Assembly: GCA_023266235.1 (NCBI GenBank) | Contig: JAHFRL010000037.1 | Span: 1 to 35,110, forward strand | Direction of reading: 5' to 3' | DNA length: 35,110 nucleotides | From: Betaproteobacteria bacterium | GTDB lineage: Bacteria > Pseudomonadota > Gammaproteobacteria > Burkholderiales > SG8-41 | Part shown: in pieces, positions 10,288-17,972 of the stretch | Position numbering within the stretch: position 1 is the first letter of the stretch | Layout: the number at the start of each line of letters is the position of its first letter | Notes under the pieces: model-generated | Seen by the model: the letters and a program-made list of their open reading frames with translations, nothing else | Told to the model about the DNA's origin: nothing | Databases searched by the model: none | Program-made: the position numbers and the translations under genes

Positions 10288-11109
10288 ATGGACTTACCGT
10301 TACTGCTCAAGGCGCTGCTGCTCGGCGTCGTCGAGGGACTCACCGAGTTCCTGCCGGTGTCGAGCACCGGCCACCTGATCCTCGCCAGCGATCTGCTCGA
10401 TTTCAACGACGACAAGGGCAAGGTCTTCGAGATCGTGATCCAGACCGGTGCGATGCTGGCGATCGTCTGGGAATACCGCGTGAAGTTCGCCGGCGTGATC
10501 GCGGGCCTCGCACGCGACCGCACGGCACAGCAGTTCGTCATGAATCTGGTGATCGCGTTCCTGCCGGCCGCATTCCTCGGGCTCGCGTTCGGCAACTACA
10601 TCAAGGCGGCGCTGTTCAAGCCGGTGCCGGTCGCGATCGCGTTCATCGGCGGCGGCTTCATCATCCTGTGGGCGGAGCGCCGCGAGCACGCGATCACGGT
10701 GCAGTCGGTCGATGACATGCGCTGGACGGATGCGCTCAAGGTGGGCTGCGCGCAGGCGTTCGCGTTGATCCCGGGCACTTCACGCTCGGGCGCCACCATC
10801 ATCGGCGGGCTGCTGTTCGGGCTGTCGCGGCGCGCGGCGACCGAGTTCTCGTTTTTCCTGGCGGTGCCGACGCTGATCGCGGCCGGCGCGTACGATTTTT
10901 ACAAGAACCGCGCGCTGTTCGACACCGACGACATCGGGGTTTTCACGGTCGGGACGGTGGCGTCGTTCGTCTCCGCCTTCCTGTGCGTGCGCTGGCTGTT
11001 GCGCTATATCGCGAGTCACGATTTCACGGCGTTTGCGTGGTACCGCATCGTGTTCGGGGTGGTGGTGCTGGTTACGGCGTATACCGGTCTGGTGAACTGG
11101 TCGGCGTGA
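10288..11109 (+). CDS. uppP: Undecaprenyl-diphosphate phosphatase (UppP/BacA)
   Basis: This integral inner-membrane enzyme dephosphorylates undecaprenyl pyrophosphate to recycle the lipid carrier of peptidoglycan and O-antigen synthesis, and it confers bacitracin tolerance. The product is 273 residues with several hydrophobic helices. The two catalytic motifs are intact: [14 protein letters not shown] near the N-terminus and [14 protein letters not shown] in the second half. The start at ATG 10288 gives the standard family N-terminus. The stop TGA forms the start of a heptamer hairpin element that separates it from the MFS gene. Confidence 0.95.
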   Translation: MDLPLLLKALLLGVVEGLTEFLPVSSTGHLILASDLLDFNDDKGKVFEIVIQTGAMLAIVWEYRVKFAGVIAGLARDRTAQQFVMNLVIAFLPAAFLGLAFGNYIKAALFKPVPVAIAFIGGGFIILWAERREHAITVQSVDDMRWTDALKVGCAQAFALIPGTSRSGATIIGGLLFGLSRRAATEFSFFLAVPTLIAAGAYDFYKNRALFDTDDIGVFTVGTVASFVSAFLCVRWLLRYIASHDFTAFAWYRIVFGVVVLVTAYTGLVNWSA

Positions 11110-11221
11110 AAAGCGGGAAATGGTGAATAGTAAATGGGAAATGGTAAACAGGCCTTGCCCGGTTAGGCATGAATCTTCTCCGCCATTGCCTATTTCCCAT
11201 TTCCCATTCCCCAGTTTTCAG
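11107..11221. repeat. Intergenic inverted heptamer-repeat element between uppP and the MFS gene
   Basis: The left arm (11107-11150) reads GGAAATG, GTGAATA, GTAAATG, GGAAATG, GTAAACA. The right arm (11181-11220) reads CATTGCC, TATTTCC, CATTTCC, CATTCCC. The reverse complement of the right arm aligns with the left arm over about 40 bp, so a long hairpin is expected. It reaches from the uppP stop codon to the MFS GTG start. Confidence 0.82.
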
Positions 11222-12414
11222 TGATTACCTTTCAACGTTACGCGATCCTGTTGCGTACGCCCGATCTGCGGACCACCCTGCTCGCCTCGGTGGTGGGGCG
11301 CATCCCGATCGGCGTCGCCGGACTTGCGATCCTGCTGTTCGTGCAGGGCAAGTCGGGATCATTTGCCCAGGCCGGCGCGGCCAGCGCGCTCTATGTATTC
11401 GGGCTCGCCGCGCTGGCGCCGTTCATCGGCCGCGCGATCGATCGTCTCGGGCCGCGCCCGGTGCTGCTCGCCGGCGCGGTGGTTTATCCGGCGGCGCTGG
11501 TAGCACTGGTGCTGCTCGTTGCATATGCCGCCGACTGGTGGTGGATCGCGGCGAGCGCGCTGCTGGCCGGCGCTATGCTGCCGCCGATCACCATTTGCAT
11601 GCGTGCATTGTTCCCGCGCCTGCTCGTCGACCCCGGCCTGCTGCAGACCGCCTATTCGGTCGATTCCGCGCTGGTCGAGACGATTTTCATCCTTGGCCCG
11701 GCACTGACTGCCGCATTTGTCGCATTCGGTTATCCGGGTGGCGCGGTCCTGTTCGCGGCGGCATGCGCCGCCGTCGGCGGCATGATCTTCATGCATTCGC
11801 CGGCGATCCGACGGTGGGTGCCGCCCGTGGCACCCGCCAAGCGCAACCTGCTCGGCCCCTTGCGCTATCCGCAGCTGCTGGCGTTGTATGCCGCGACGGT
11901 CATGTATTCGGTTGCGTTCGGGCTGTTCGAGGTGGCGGTCACCGCGTTTGCGGCCGCGCAGGGGCTGGCGGCCGCCGCCGGCGTGATCCTGGCGCTTGCC
12001 AGCGTGGGCAGTGCGCTCGGCGTGCTGGTCTACGGCAGCCGCGACTGGGCGTGGCCGACGGCGCGGCAATACCTGCTCGCGCAGCTGGCGATGGCGGCCG
12101 GCCTGCTTGCGCTCGCGCCAGTCGCCAATGTGTATGCATTCGGATTGTTGAGCATGGTCGCCTGCGCGCCGATGGCGCCGGTGATTGCGGTGCAGTCAGT
12201 GCTGGTATCGCGGCTCGCCCCGCGCGCAATGCTCGCCGAGGGCTTCACCTGGGCGGCGACCTGCCTGCTCGGTGGCATCAGCGCCGGCATCGCGGCGGGG
12301 GGAATACTGGTCGAGTATTGGTCGCCATCGTGGGTGCTGGTAACGGCCGCCATCGCGACCGCGGCGGCGGGAATGATCGCCTGGGTGGGGTTGCAGGGGA
12401 GAGCGGAGGGATGA
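11221..12414 (+). CDS. Major facilitator superfamily (MFS) transporter
   Basis: The product is 397 residues with about 12 predicted transmembrane segments, for example TTLLASVVGRIPIGVAGLAI, VLLAGAVVYPAALVALVLLV and MAAGLLALAPVANVYAFGLL. GRAIDRLGPRPVLL matches the MFS motif A loop between helices 2 and 3 (D-R-G type). The substrate cannot be told from sequence. The start is taken as GTG 11221 because MITFQRYAILLRTPDLRTTL begins a plausible cytoplasmic N-terminus. There is no Shine-Dalgarno: the pyrimidine-rich right arm of the hairpin ends right at the start codon. Its stop TGA is in the left arm of the next element. Confidence 0.82.
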   Translation: MITFQRYAILLRTPDLRTTLLASVVGRIPIGVAGLAILLFVQGKSGSFAQAGAASALYVFGLAALAPFIGRAIDRLGPRPVLLAGAVVYPAALVALVLLVAYAADWWWIAASALLAGAMLPPITICMRALFPRLLVDPGLLQTAYSVDSALVETIFILGPALTAAFVAFGYPGGAVLFAAACAAVGGMIFMHSPAIRRWVPPVAPAKRNLLGPLRYPQLLALYAATVMYSVAFGLFEVAVTAFAAAQGLAAAAGVILALASVGSALGVLVYGSRDWAWPTARQYLLAQLAMAAGLLALAPVANVYAFGLLSMVACAPMAPVIAVQSVLVSRLAPRAMLAEGFTWAATCLLGGISAGIAAGGILVEYWSPSWVLVTAAIATAAAGMIAWVGLQGRAEG

Positions 12415-12528
12415 AAGATGAGCGATGAGTGATGAATGATGAGTGCAGAGTAAAAGCGCTCGTGACGGAGCGTTTCCGTTTTATCACTCTGCATTCCTCA
12501 CTTTGCGCTCATCGCTCAACTCTGCACC
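12410..12528. repeat. Intergenic inverted heptamer-repeat element between MFS gene and rhodanese remnant
   Basis: The left arm (12410-12451) is GATGAAA, GATGAGC, GATGAGT, GATGAAT, GATGAGT, GCAGAGT. The right arm (12481-12528) is the complementary CACTCTG, CATTCCT, CACTTTG, CGCTCAT, CGCTCAA. The centre is a tighter stem, AAAGCGCTC/GGAGCGTTT. The MFS stop (12412-12414) and the stop of the minus-strand rhodanese remnant (12516-12518) both lie in the arms. Confidence 0.8.
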
Positions 12529-12820
12529 CACGGCAGGCCGGCGGCACGCCAGCCGCCGACGGTGTTGCGGTGGCCGCTCGCATCGCGGTCGCCTTCGAAT
12601 CCCTCGAGCACGTTGTAGCATTCGCGGAAACCCTCGTGGGTGGCGAGGGCCGCAGCGTGATGCGAGCGCCCGCCGCTGCGGCACAGAAACATCAGCGGGG
12701 CGTCCTTGCCTGGAAGGCTTCATGCGGGATAAGCGCTCCCGCGTACGGCAACCCCATTTTCCGTGTCCGTTCCCGGGCGGTCTTCAGAATGTCTTCGATA
12801 TTCGGCATTTCCTTGTCCAT
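12516..12820 (-). pseudogene. Rhodanese-like protein gene with internal deletion and frameshift
   Basis: The N-terminal part from ATG 12820 reads MDKEMPNIEDILKTARERTR then KMGLPYAGALIPHEAFQ, the normal start of the proteobacterial rhodanese-like family. At about 12705-12712 the sequence jumps, in another frame, to the C-terminal part: KDAPLMFLCRSGGRSHHAAA, then LATHEGFRECYNVLEGFEGD and ends GGWRAAGLPWVQS with TGA at 12516-12518. Roughly 45-50 residues that should link the two parts (the VDVRT..E segment) are absent. The active-site loop CRSGGRS is present but out of frame; the first frame stops at 12692-12694. An intact member would be about 150 residues. It is divergent from glnA, a common location for this gene. 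Confidence 0.85.
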
Positions 12821-12870
12821 AATTCGGTTTTCAAAGCAAAATTTTATCTCAACGCTGGACTGAACAATTC

Positions 12871-12885
12871 GCACTAATAAGGTGC
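12871..12885 (+). promoter_or_regulatory. NtrC-type operator, distal site, upstream of glnA
   Basis: GCACTAATAAGGTGC fits the NtrC consensus dyad GCACC-N5-GGTGC with one arm base different. Its centre is about 125 bp upstream of the predicted sigma54 transcript start. Confidence 0.65.
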
Positions 12886-12900
12886 GATAATTCTGACTTG

Positions 12901-12915
12901 GCACCGTTATAGTGC
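12901..12915 (+). promoter_or_regulatory. NtrC-type operator, proximal site, upstream of glnA
   Basis: GCACCGTTATAGTGC is a second NtrC-type dyad with its centre exactly 30 bp (about three helical turns) from the distal one. This mirrors the paired NtrC sites of enteric glnA and allows cooperative binding on one face of the DNA. Confidence 0.65.
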
Positions 12916-12976
12916 ACACTCTTTTGGTGACCGGACAAAATTTACTTGTGGCACAATGCTTTTCCCGCTTTTGAGC

Positions 12977-12993
12977 TTGGCATATTTCGTGCT
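12977..12993 (+). promoter_or_regulatory. Sigma54 (RpoN) promoter of glnA
   Basis: TTGGCATATTTCGTGCT has the invariant GG at 12979-12980 and GC at 12991-12992, exactly 12 bp apart, as in TGGCAC-N5-TTGC. The transcript should start near 13003, giving a leader of about 48 nt before the glnA ATG. The two NtrC sites lie 95 and 125 bp upstream. Confidence 0.7.
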
Positions 12994-13050
12994 AAATCAA
13001 ACGTCCCGGAGTCTTCCGTTTCCAATATCACGCTCAGTCAGGAGAAAACA

Positions 13051-14460
13051 ATGGCGGTAGCCGATGTAATGAAAATGATCAAAGAAAACGAGGTCAAGTT
13101 CGTCGACCTCCGGTTTACGGACACGCGCGGCAAGGAGCAGCACGTGTCGGTTCCCGTCAAGGCGTTCAACGAAGCGAAATTCACCGACGGACATTTCTTC
13201 GACGGTTCCTCGATCGCGGGGTGGAAAAGCATCGAGGCCTCCGACATGCTGCTGATGCCCGATCCGGACAGCGCGCGCCTCGATCCCTTCAGCGACGAGC
13301 CGGTGCTCAATATCACCTGCGACGTAACCGAGCCCGCCGACGGCAGGGGTTACGACCGTGATCCGCGCACTATCGCCAAGCGCGCCGAGGCGTACCTGAA
13401 ATCGACGGGCCTGGGCGACACCGCCTATTTCGGGCCTGAACCTGAATTTTTCATTTTCGACTCGGTGACCTGGAACGTCGACATGTCGGGTTGCTTTGTG
13501 AAAGTCAAATCCGAGGAAGCGCCGTGGTCCTCGGGCGAAGAGTTCGAGGGCGGCAACATGGGCCATCGCGCCCCTATCAAGGGCGGCTACTTTCCGGTGC
13601 CGCCGGTGGATACGTTGCAGGACATTCGCAATGCGATGTGCCTCGCGCTCGAACAGCAAGGCGTGGAAGTCGAGGTGCACCACCACGAAGTGGGGGCGAT
13701 GGGCCAGAATGAGATCGGCACCAAGTTCAACAGTCTGGTCAAGCGCGCCGACTGGATGCAGATTCTCAAGTACACGATCTGGATGACCGCCGCCTCGTAC
13801 GGCAAAACCGCGACCTTCATGCCGAAGCCGATCGTCGGTGACAACGGCTCAGGCATGCATGTGCACCAGTCGGTCTGGAAAGGCGGCCAGAACCTGTTCA
13901 CCGGCAACGGTTACTCGGGGCTGTCCGAATTCGCGCTGTTCTACATCGGCGGCATCATCAAGCATGCCAAGGCGTTGAATGCGATCACCAACCCGGGCAC
14001 CAATTCCTACAAGCGGCTGGTGCCCGGTTTCGAGGCGCCGATCAATCTCGCTTACTCGGCGCGCAACCGCTCGGCCGCCTGCCGCATCCCGCTCGTAACC
14101 AACCCCAAGGCGCGCCGCGTCGAGGTGCGCTTTCCGGATCCCACCACCAACCCGTACCTGGCATTCGCGGCGATGCTGATGGCGGGACTGGACGGGGTGC
14201 AGAACAAGATCCATCCCGGCGACCCGATCGACAAGAACATGTATGACCTGCCGCCGTCGCAGGCGAAAAAGGTCCAGCACGTGTGCTCGTCGCTCGAGAT
14301 GGCGCTCGAGCACCTCGACAAGGACCGCGAGTTCCTGACGCGCGGCGGCGTCTTCTCGGACGACATGCTCGACGCCTACGTCGCGCTCAAGATGGAGGAA
14401 GTCACGCGCTTCCGCATGACCACCCATCCGGTCGAGTTCGATATGTATTACAGCCTGTAA
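13051..14460 (+). CDS. glnA: Glutamine synthetase type I
   Basis: This dodecameric cytoplasmic enzyme condenses glutamate, ammonia and ATP to glutamine. The product is 469 residues, standard for GSI-beta. The beta-grasp motif DGSSIAGWK, the metal and ATP-site motifs ([20 protein letters not shown]) and the adenylylation motif KNMYDLPP with Tyr398 are all present, so GlnE-mediated adenylylation control is expected. I chose the ATG at 13051 because it has GGAGAA 5 bp upstream and matches the family start; the open frame runs upstream into the promoter. Transcription should depend on sigma54 and NtrC, encoded nearby (ntrB, ntrC). Confidence 0.97.
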   Translation: MAVADVMKMIKENEVKFVDLRFTDTRGKEQHVSVPVKAFNEAKFTDGHFFDGSSIAGWKSIEASDMLLMPDPDSARLDPFSDEPVLNITCDVTEPADGRGYDRDPRTIAKRAEAYLKSTGLGDTAYFGPEPEFFIFDSVTWNVDMSGCFVKVKSEEAPWSSGEEFEGGNMGHRAPIKGGYFPVPPVDTLQDIRNAMCLALEQQGVEVEVHHHEVGAMGQNEIGTKFNSLVKRADWMQILKYTIWMTAASYGKTATFMPKPIVGDNGSGMHVHQSVWKGGQNLFTGNGYSGLSEFALFYIGGIIKHAKALNAITNPGTNSYKRLVPGFEAPINLAYSARNRSAACRIPLVTNPKARRVEVRFPDPTTNPYLAFAAMLMAGLDGVQNKIHPGDPIDKNMYDLPPSQAKKVQHVCSSLEMALEHLDKDREFLTRGGVFSDDMLDAYVALKMEEVTRFRMTTHPVEFDMYYSL

Positions 14461-14479
14461 GCGGTCACCGACCGGCTGC

Positions 14480-14510
14480 GAATCAGGGCGGGCGATCCCC
14501 GCCCTGATTC
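14480..14510 (+). terminator. Stem-loop terminator after glnA
   Basis: GAATCAGGGCGGG (14480-14492) and CCCGCCCTGATTC (14498-14510) form a perfect 13-bp stem with a 5-nt loop, followed by ATTTTG. It begins 20 bp after the glnA stop. The U-tract is short, but the position and stability fit an intrinsic terminator. Confidence 0.75.
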
Positions 14511-14648
14511 ATTTTGAGCCGTGCCGACGGCCTGGCTGCATTGTAAATTTTGTTGTTCTGACATAGACTTAGCGAAACAATCCGGCTTTCCCTTGTCAAC
14601 CGCGAGCGCTGCCGCCCGTTGCATTTGAGGCCTACCCCGAGGATCGCG

Positions 14649-15095
14649 ATGCGAACATGGTTACTGATACTGCTGGCATTTGCGGCGCCGTTCGCTCATG
14701 CCGAGATGTGGAAGTGCATGGATCAGGACGGCAATACCCGCTATACCAACGTGAAAGCCGACGCCAAAGGATGTAAAGCGTTGAACCTGGAACCGCTCAA
14801 TACCGTCCCGCCAACCCGGGCGCAGCAGAAGCCTGCCAACTTTCCCAGCGTCGACAACAATATCCAGAAACAGCGCGATGCTGACCGGCGCAAAATTCTG
14901 GAACAGGAGCTGGCGCAGGAACAACAACAGCTCGATACTGCGATAAAACAGCTTGCCGAGCAGAAAGACACGCGTTTCGGCAGCGAAAGGAACTACGCGC
15001 GAGTCGAAGAGCGGCTCAAGCCCTTCGAGGACCGGGTCAAGCGGCACGAAAACAACATCGAGAGCCTCAAGAAAGAGATTGGCAATACCAAGTAG
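14649..15095 (+). CDS. DUF4124 domain-containing secreted coiled-coil protein
   Basis: The product is 148 residues. A signal peptide is clear (MRTWLLILLAFAAPFAHAE). A DUF4124 domain follows: MWKCMDQDGNTRYTNVKADA with two cysteines, the pattern of a short beta-hairpin domain. From about residue 70 to the end it is highly charged and probably a coiled coil (RRKILEQELAQEQQQLDTAI, RVEERLKPFEDRVKRHENNI). It is exported to the periplasm; the function is unknown. I chose the ATG at 14649 because GAGG lies 6 bp upstream and it opens the signal peptide. A DUF4124 protein between glnA and ntrB is a recurrent arrangement as I recall it, so a link to nitrogen metabolism is possible but not shown. Confidence 0.82.
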   Translation: MRTWLLILLAFAAPFAHAEMWKCMDQDGNTRYTNVKADAKGCKALNLEPLNTVPPTRAQQKPANFPSVDNNIQKQRDADRRKILEQELAQEQQQLDTAIKQLAEQKDTRFGSERNYARVEERLKPFEDRVKRHENNIESLKKEIGNTK

Positions 15096-15227
15096 TCGGG
15101 CGCTGGCTCCCCGTCCAGCCCGGCTGCTGCGCCCACTTGCATTGCGCCGTAAAGCCATGTCCGCGGGCGCGGATTTGACCGCTGGCGCGATTCTTGCCTC
15201 TGTCACTTTGTTTGCGTTCTAGACGCG

Positions 15228-16394
15228 ATGGCGGTTAACGCATTAGCAGGACTTGACCTTCTGGCGACGGCAATCGTATTGGTTGACCGGGGGCTGAACG
15301 TGCATTATGCGAATCCCGCCGCGGAAAACCTGTTTGAACTGAGCCACAAGAATTTCGTGGGCCATACTGTTACCGAAATATTTCAGGACGGCATGCTCGA
15401 CGCTGCGATCGAGCATGCGCGTGCCAATAATTGCGGCTATACCGAGCACGATCTCAGGATCGGCGTGCTCGGGCACGGCAAGCTGCAGTTGAGTTGCACC
15501 GTCTCGCCGGTCGAGTTCGAAGGCGGGACCGACGGATTGGAGGGGCGCGCGGACTCGTCAGTGGTGCAACTACCCGTATGCGGGGAGCGCGCCATGGCCC
15601 CTGCTTCCGCAATCGGGCGTTCCGCTAACGTGTCGCAGGGGTTGCTGCTCGAGTTTCGCCATATCGAGCAGCAGATGAAAATTGCACGTGAAGAGCGCCT
15701 GCTCGATCAAAGCCAGGCCAATCGCGAGCTGATCCGCAATCTTGCGCATGAGATCAAGAATCCGCTCGGCGGCATCCGCGGCGCGGCGCAATTACTCGAC
15801 CGCGAGCTCGAGCGCCCCAATCTGCACGAATACACGCAGGTAATCATGCAGGAGGCCGACCGCCTGCAGTCGCTGATGGACCGCCTGCTGACGCCGCACC
15901 GGCTGCCGCAGCCGGCGCCGCTCAACATCCACGAAGTCCTCGAGCGCGTGAGGAGCCTGATCCTCGCCGAGTATCCGCGAGGGATCACGCTCCGTCGCGA
16001 TTACGATACCAGCGTGCCGGCATTGACGGGCGACAAGGAGCAGATGATCCAGGTGGTGCTCAACGTCGCGCGCAACGCGGCGCAGGCGATGAGCGGCTAC
16101 GGGCAGATCACGCTCAAGACGCGGGTTGCGCGCCAAGTCACGCTTGCGCGCAAGCGCTACCGGCACGCGCTTGAGCTGCAGATCAGCGATACCGGACCGG
16201 GTATACCGGAAGAGCTGCGTGAGCGTATTTTCTATCCGCTGGTGTCGGGACGCGAAGGCGGCAGCGGGCTGGGACTCACGCTGGCGCAGACATTCATTAC
16301 CCAGCATGGCGGCACGATCACGTTCGAGAGCCAGCCAGGCCACACCACTTTCACGTTGCTGCTGCCGATCGAAGAAGCGGGAAATGGGAAATAG
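15228..16394 (+). CDS. ntrB: Nitrogen regulation sensor histidine kinase NtrB
   Basis: This cytosolic kinase/phosphatase, controlled by PII (GlnB), phosphorylates NtrC when nitrogen is short. The product is 388 residues. A PAS domain occupies about residues 5-120 (LDLLATAIVLVDRGLNVHYA, NPAAENLFELS). The H-box is LIRNLAHEIKNPLGGIRGAA with phospho-acceptor His174. The ATPase domain has N-box NVARNAAQAM and G-boxes DTGPGIPEELRERIF and GGSGLGLTLAQTFI. The region between PAS and H-box is somewhat longer than in enteric NtrB (GTDGLEGRADSS insertion). The C-terminal AGNGK and stop TAG are encoded by the left arm of a heptamer element that separates it from ntrC. Confidence 0.94.
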   Translation: MAVNALAGLDLLATAIVLVDRGLNVHYANPAAENLFELSHKNFVGHTVTEIFQDGMLDAAIEHARANNCGYTEHDLRIGVLGHGKLQLSCTVSPVEFEGGTDGLEGRADSSVVQLPVCGERAMAPASAIGRSANVSQGLLLEFRHIEQQMKIAREERLLDQSQANRELIRNLAHEIKNPLGGIRGAAQLLDRELERPNLHEYTQVIMQEADRLQSLMDRLLTPHRLPQPAPLNIHEVLERVRSLILAEYPRGITLRRDYDTSVPALTGDKEQMIQVVLNVARNAAQAMSGYGQITLKTRVARQVTLARKRYRHALELQISDTGPGIPEELRERIFYPLVSGREGGSGLGLTLAQTFITQHGGTITFESQPGHTTFTLLLPIEEAGNGK

Positions 16395-16466
16395 GGAACG
16401 GGCAATGGTAAGCGGTGGGCGGAGGACTCCTGCAATTCACTATTTACGATTCACTATTCACTGAAC
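16378..16466. repeat. Intergenic inverted heptamer-repeat element between ntrB and ntrC
   Basis: The left arm (16378-16417) is GGGAAAT, GGGAAAT, AGGGAAC, GGGCAAT, GGTAAGC. The right arm (16433-16465) is AATTCAC, TATTTAC, GATTCAC, TATTCAC. It contains the ntrB stop and ends three to four bases before the ntrC ATG, so the ntrC initiation region is the 3' arm of the hairpin. Confidence 0.8.
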
Positions 16467-16468
16467 TC

Positions 16469-17872
16469 ATGAAACCGGTCTGGATCATCGATGACGACCG
16501 TTCGATTCGCTGGGTATTCGAGAAAGCGTTGACGCGCGAGAACATCGCGTTCAAGACTTTTTCCTCGGCGGACGAAGCGCTCGGCGCGCTCGCCGGCGAA
16601 ACGCCGCAGGTCGTCGTCAGCGACATTCGCATGCCGGGCGAATCGGGGCTCGAGCTGCTGCAGCAGGCGAAAGCGCGCTTTCCGCACATGCCGGTCATCA
16701 TCATGACCGCCTATTCCGATCTCGAAAGCGCGGTCGCGGCGTTCCAGGGCGGCGCCTTCGAGTACTTGCCGAAACCGTTCGACGTCGACCACGCGGTCGA
16801 ATTGATCCGGCGCGCGCTGGAAGAAAGCATGCGTCAGGACGAAGCAGTCGAGACGTCCGAGGCGGAGCCGGAGATTCTCGGCCAGGCGCCGGCGATGCAG
16901 GAGGTGTTCCGCGTCATCGGCCGGCTGTCGCAGTCGCAGGCGACGGTGCTGCTGACCGGCGAATCAGGCACTGGCAAGGAACTGGTGGCGAGCGCGTTAC
17001 ACCGCCACAGTCCGCGTGCAGCGAAGCCGTTCATCGCCATCAACACCGCGGCGATCCCGAAAGACCTGCTGGAATCCGAGTTATTCGGCCACGAGCGCGG
17101 TGCGTTCACCGGCGCGCAGAACATGCGGCGGGGACGGTTCGAGCAGGCCGACGGAGGCACCCTGTTCCTCGATGAAATCGGCGATATGCCGGCTGATCTG
17201 CAAACGCGCTTGCTGCGCGTGCTCTCCGATGGCCAGTTCTACCGTGTCGGTGGCCATCAGCCGATCAAGGCCAACGTGCGCGTGATCGCGGCGACCCACC
17301 AGGACCTCGAGGCGCGCGTCAAGCTGGGCTTGTTCCGCGAAGACCTGTTCCACCGGTTAAATGTGATCCGGCTGCGGCTGCCGCCGCTGCGGGAGCGGCG
17401 CGAGGACATACCGGCACTCGCCAGGCATTTCCTCGCCAAGAGCGCGCGCGAGCTCGGCGTCGAGGCGAAACGGTTGTCGGATGCGGCGTTGAAATTCCTC
17501 TCGGCGCAGGATTTCCCGGGCAATGTGCGCCAACTCGAAAACCTGTGCCACTGGCTGACCGTGATGGCAGCCGGGGTCAACATCGAAATCACGGACCTGC
17601 CGTCCGAATTGCGTTTCGACGCCGGTGCTGCAACCGCACAGAACTGGGTCGGCGCACTCGAGCGGGAGGTCGCAAATGCGCTCAACCGCGGCGAGTCGGG
17701 ATTGATGGAAGTACTCGGGCCGCAGTTCGAGAAAGCGCTGATCATGCGCGCGCTGGCTCACACCGGTGGCCGGCGCATCGAGGCCGCGCACCTCCTAGGC
17801 CTGGGCCGCAATACGCTGACGCGCAAGATCCAGGAGCTCGGCCTCGACGCCGATAAGGGCGGTGAACGGTAA
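16469..17872 (+). CDS. ntrC: Nitrogen regulation response regulator NtrC
   Basis: This sigma54 activator drives nitrogen-assimilation promoters such as glnA. The product is 467 residues. The receiver domain has VSDIRMPG with phospho-acceptor Asp52, and Lys in LPKPF. The AAA+ domain has Walker A GESGTGKE, the sigma54-contact GAFTGA loop, and Walker B GGTLFLDEIGDM. The C-terminal Fis-type helix-turn-helix ends with RRIEAAHLLGLGRNTLTRKI. I chose the ATG at 16469 (MKPVWIIDDD). It has no Shine-Dalgarno, since the preceding bases are the pyrimidine-rich repeat arm, so translation may be low or need unfolding of the hairpin. The stop TAA lies in the next element. Confidence 0.95.
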   Translation: MKPVWIIDDDRSIRWVFEKALTRENIAFKTFSSADEALGALAGETPQVVVSDIRMPGESGLELLQQAKARFPHMPVIIMTAYSDLESAVAAFQGGAFEYLPKPFDVDHAVELIRRALEESMRQDEAVETSEAEPEILGQAPAMQEVFRVIGRLSQSQATVLLTGESGTGKELVASALHRHSPRAAKPFIAINTAAIPKDLLESELFGHERGAFTGAQNMRRGRFEQADGGTLFLDEIGDMPADLQTRLLRVLSDGQFYRVGGHQPIKANVRVIAATHQDLEARVKLGLFREDLFHRLNVIRLRLPPLRERREDIPALARHFLAKSARELGVEAKRLSDAALKFLSAQDFPGNVRQLENLCHWLTVMAAGVNIEITDLPSELRFDAGAATAQNWVGALEREVANALNRGESGLMEVLGPQFEKALIMRALAHTGGRRIEAAHLLGLGRNTLTRKIQELGLDADKGGER

Positions 17873-17972
17873 ACGGTGAATAGTGAACAGTGAACAGTGA
17901 ACGGCGGATCGTGAAGCGTCGAGCGATACAGGGTTTTTCCCGTTCACCATTTACCATTCGCTATTCACCGCC
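17859..17972. repeat. Intergenic inverted heptamer-repeat element between ntrC and the protease gene
   Basis: The left arm (17860-17912) is GTGAACG, GTAAACG, GTGAATA, GTGAACA, GTGAACA, GTGAACG. The right arm (17938-17971) is GTTCACC, ATTTACC, ATTCGCT, ATTCACC. This is the cleanest example of the family. The stop codons of the two convergent genes (17870-17872 and 17961-17963) are in the two arms. Confidence 0.88.

Noticed and set aside
11169..12428. 419-codon plus-strand frame overlapping the MFS gene
   Set aside because: The other frame gives a clean 12-helix MFS protein; this one is Arg/Gly-rich with no membrane segments.
12899..12916. TTGGCACCGTTATAGTGC as a sigma54 promoter of glnA
   Set aside because: The TGGCAC half matches, but the -12 position reads AGTG rather than TTGC, while GCAC-N7-GTGC fits an NtrC operator; a better -24/-12 pair exists at 12977-12993.
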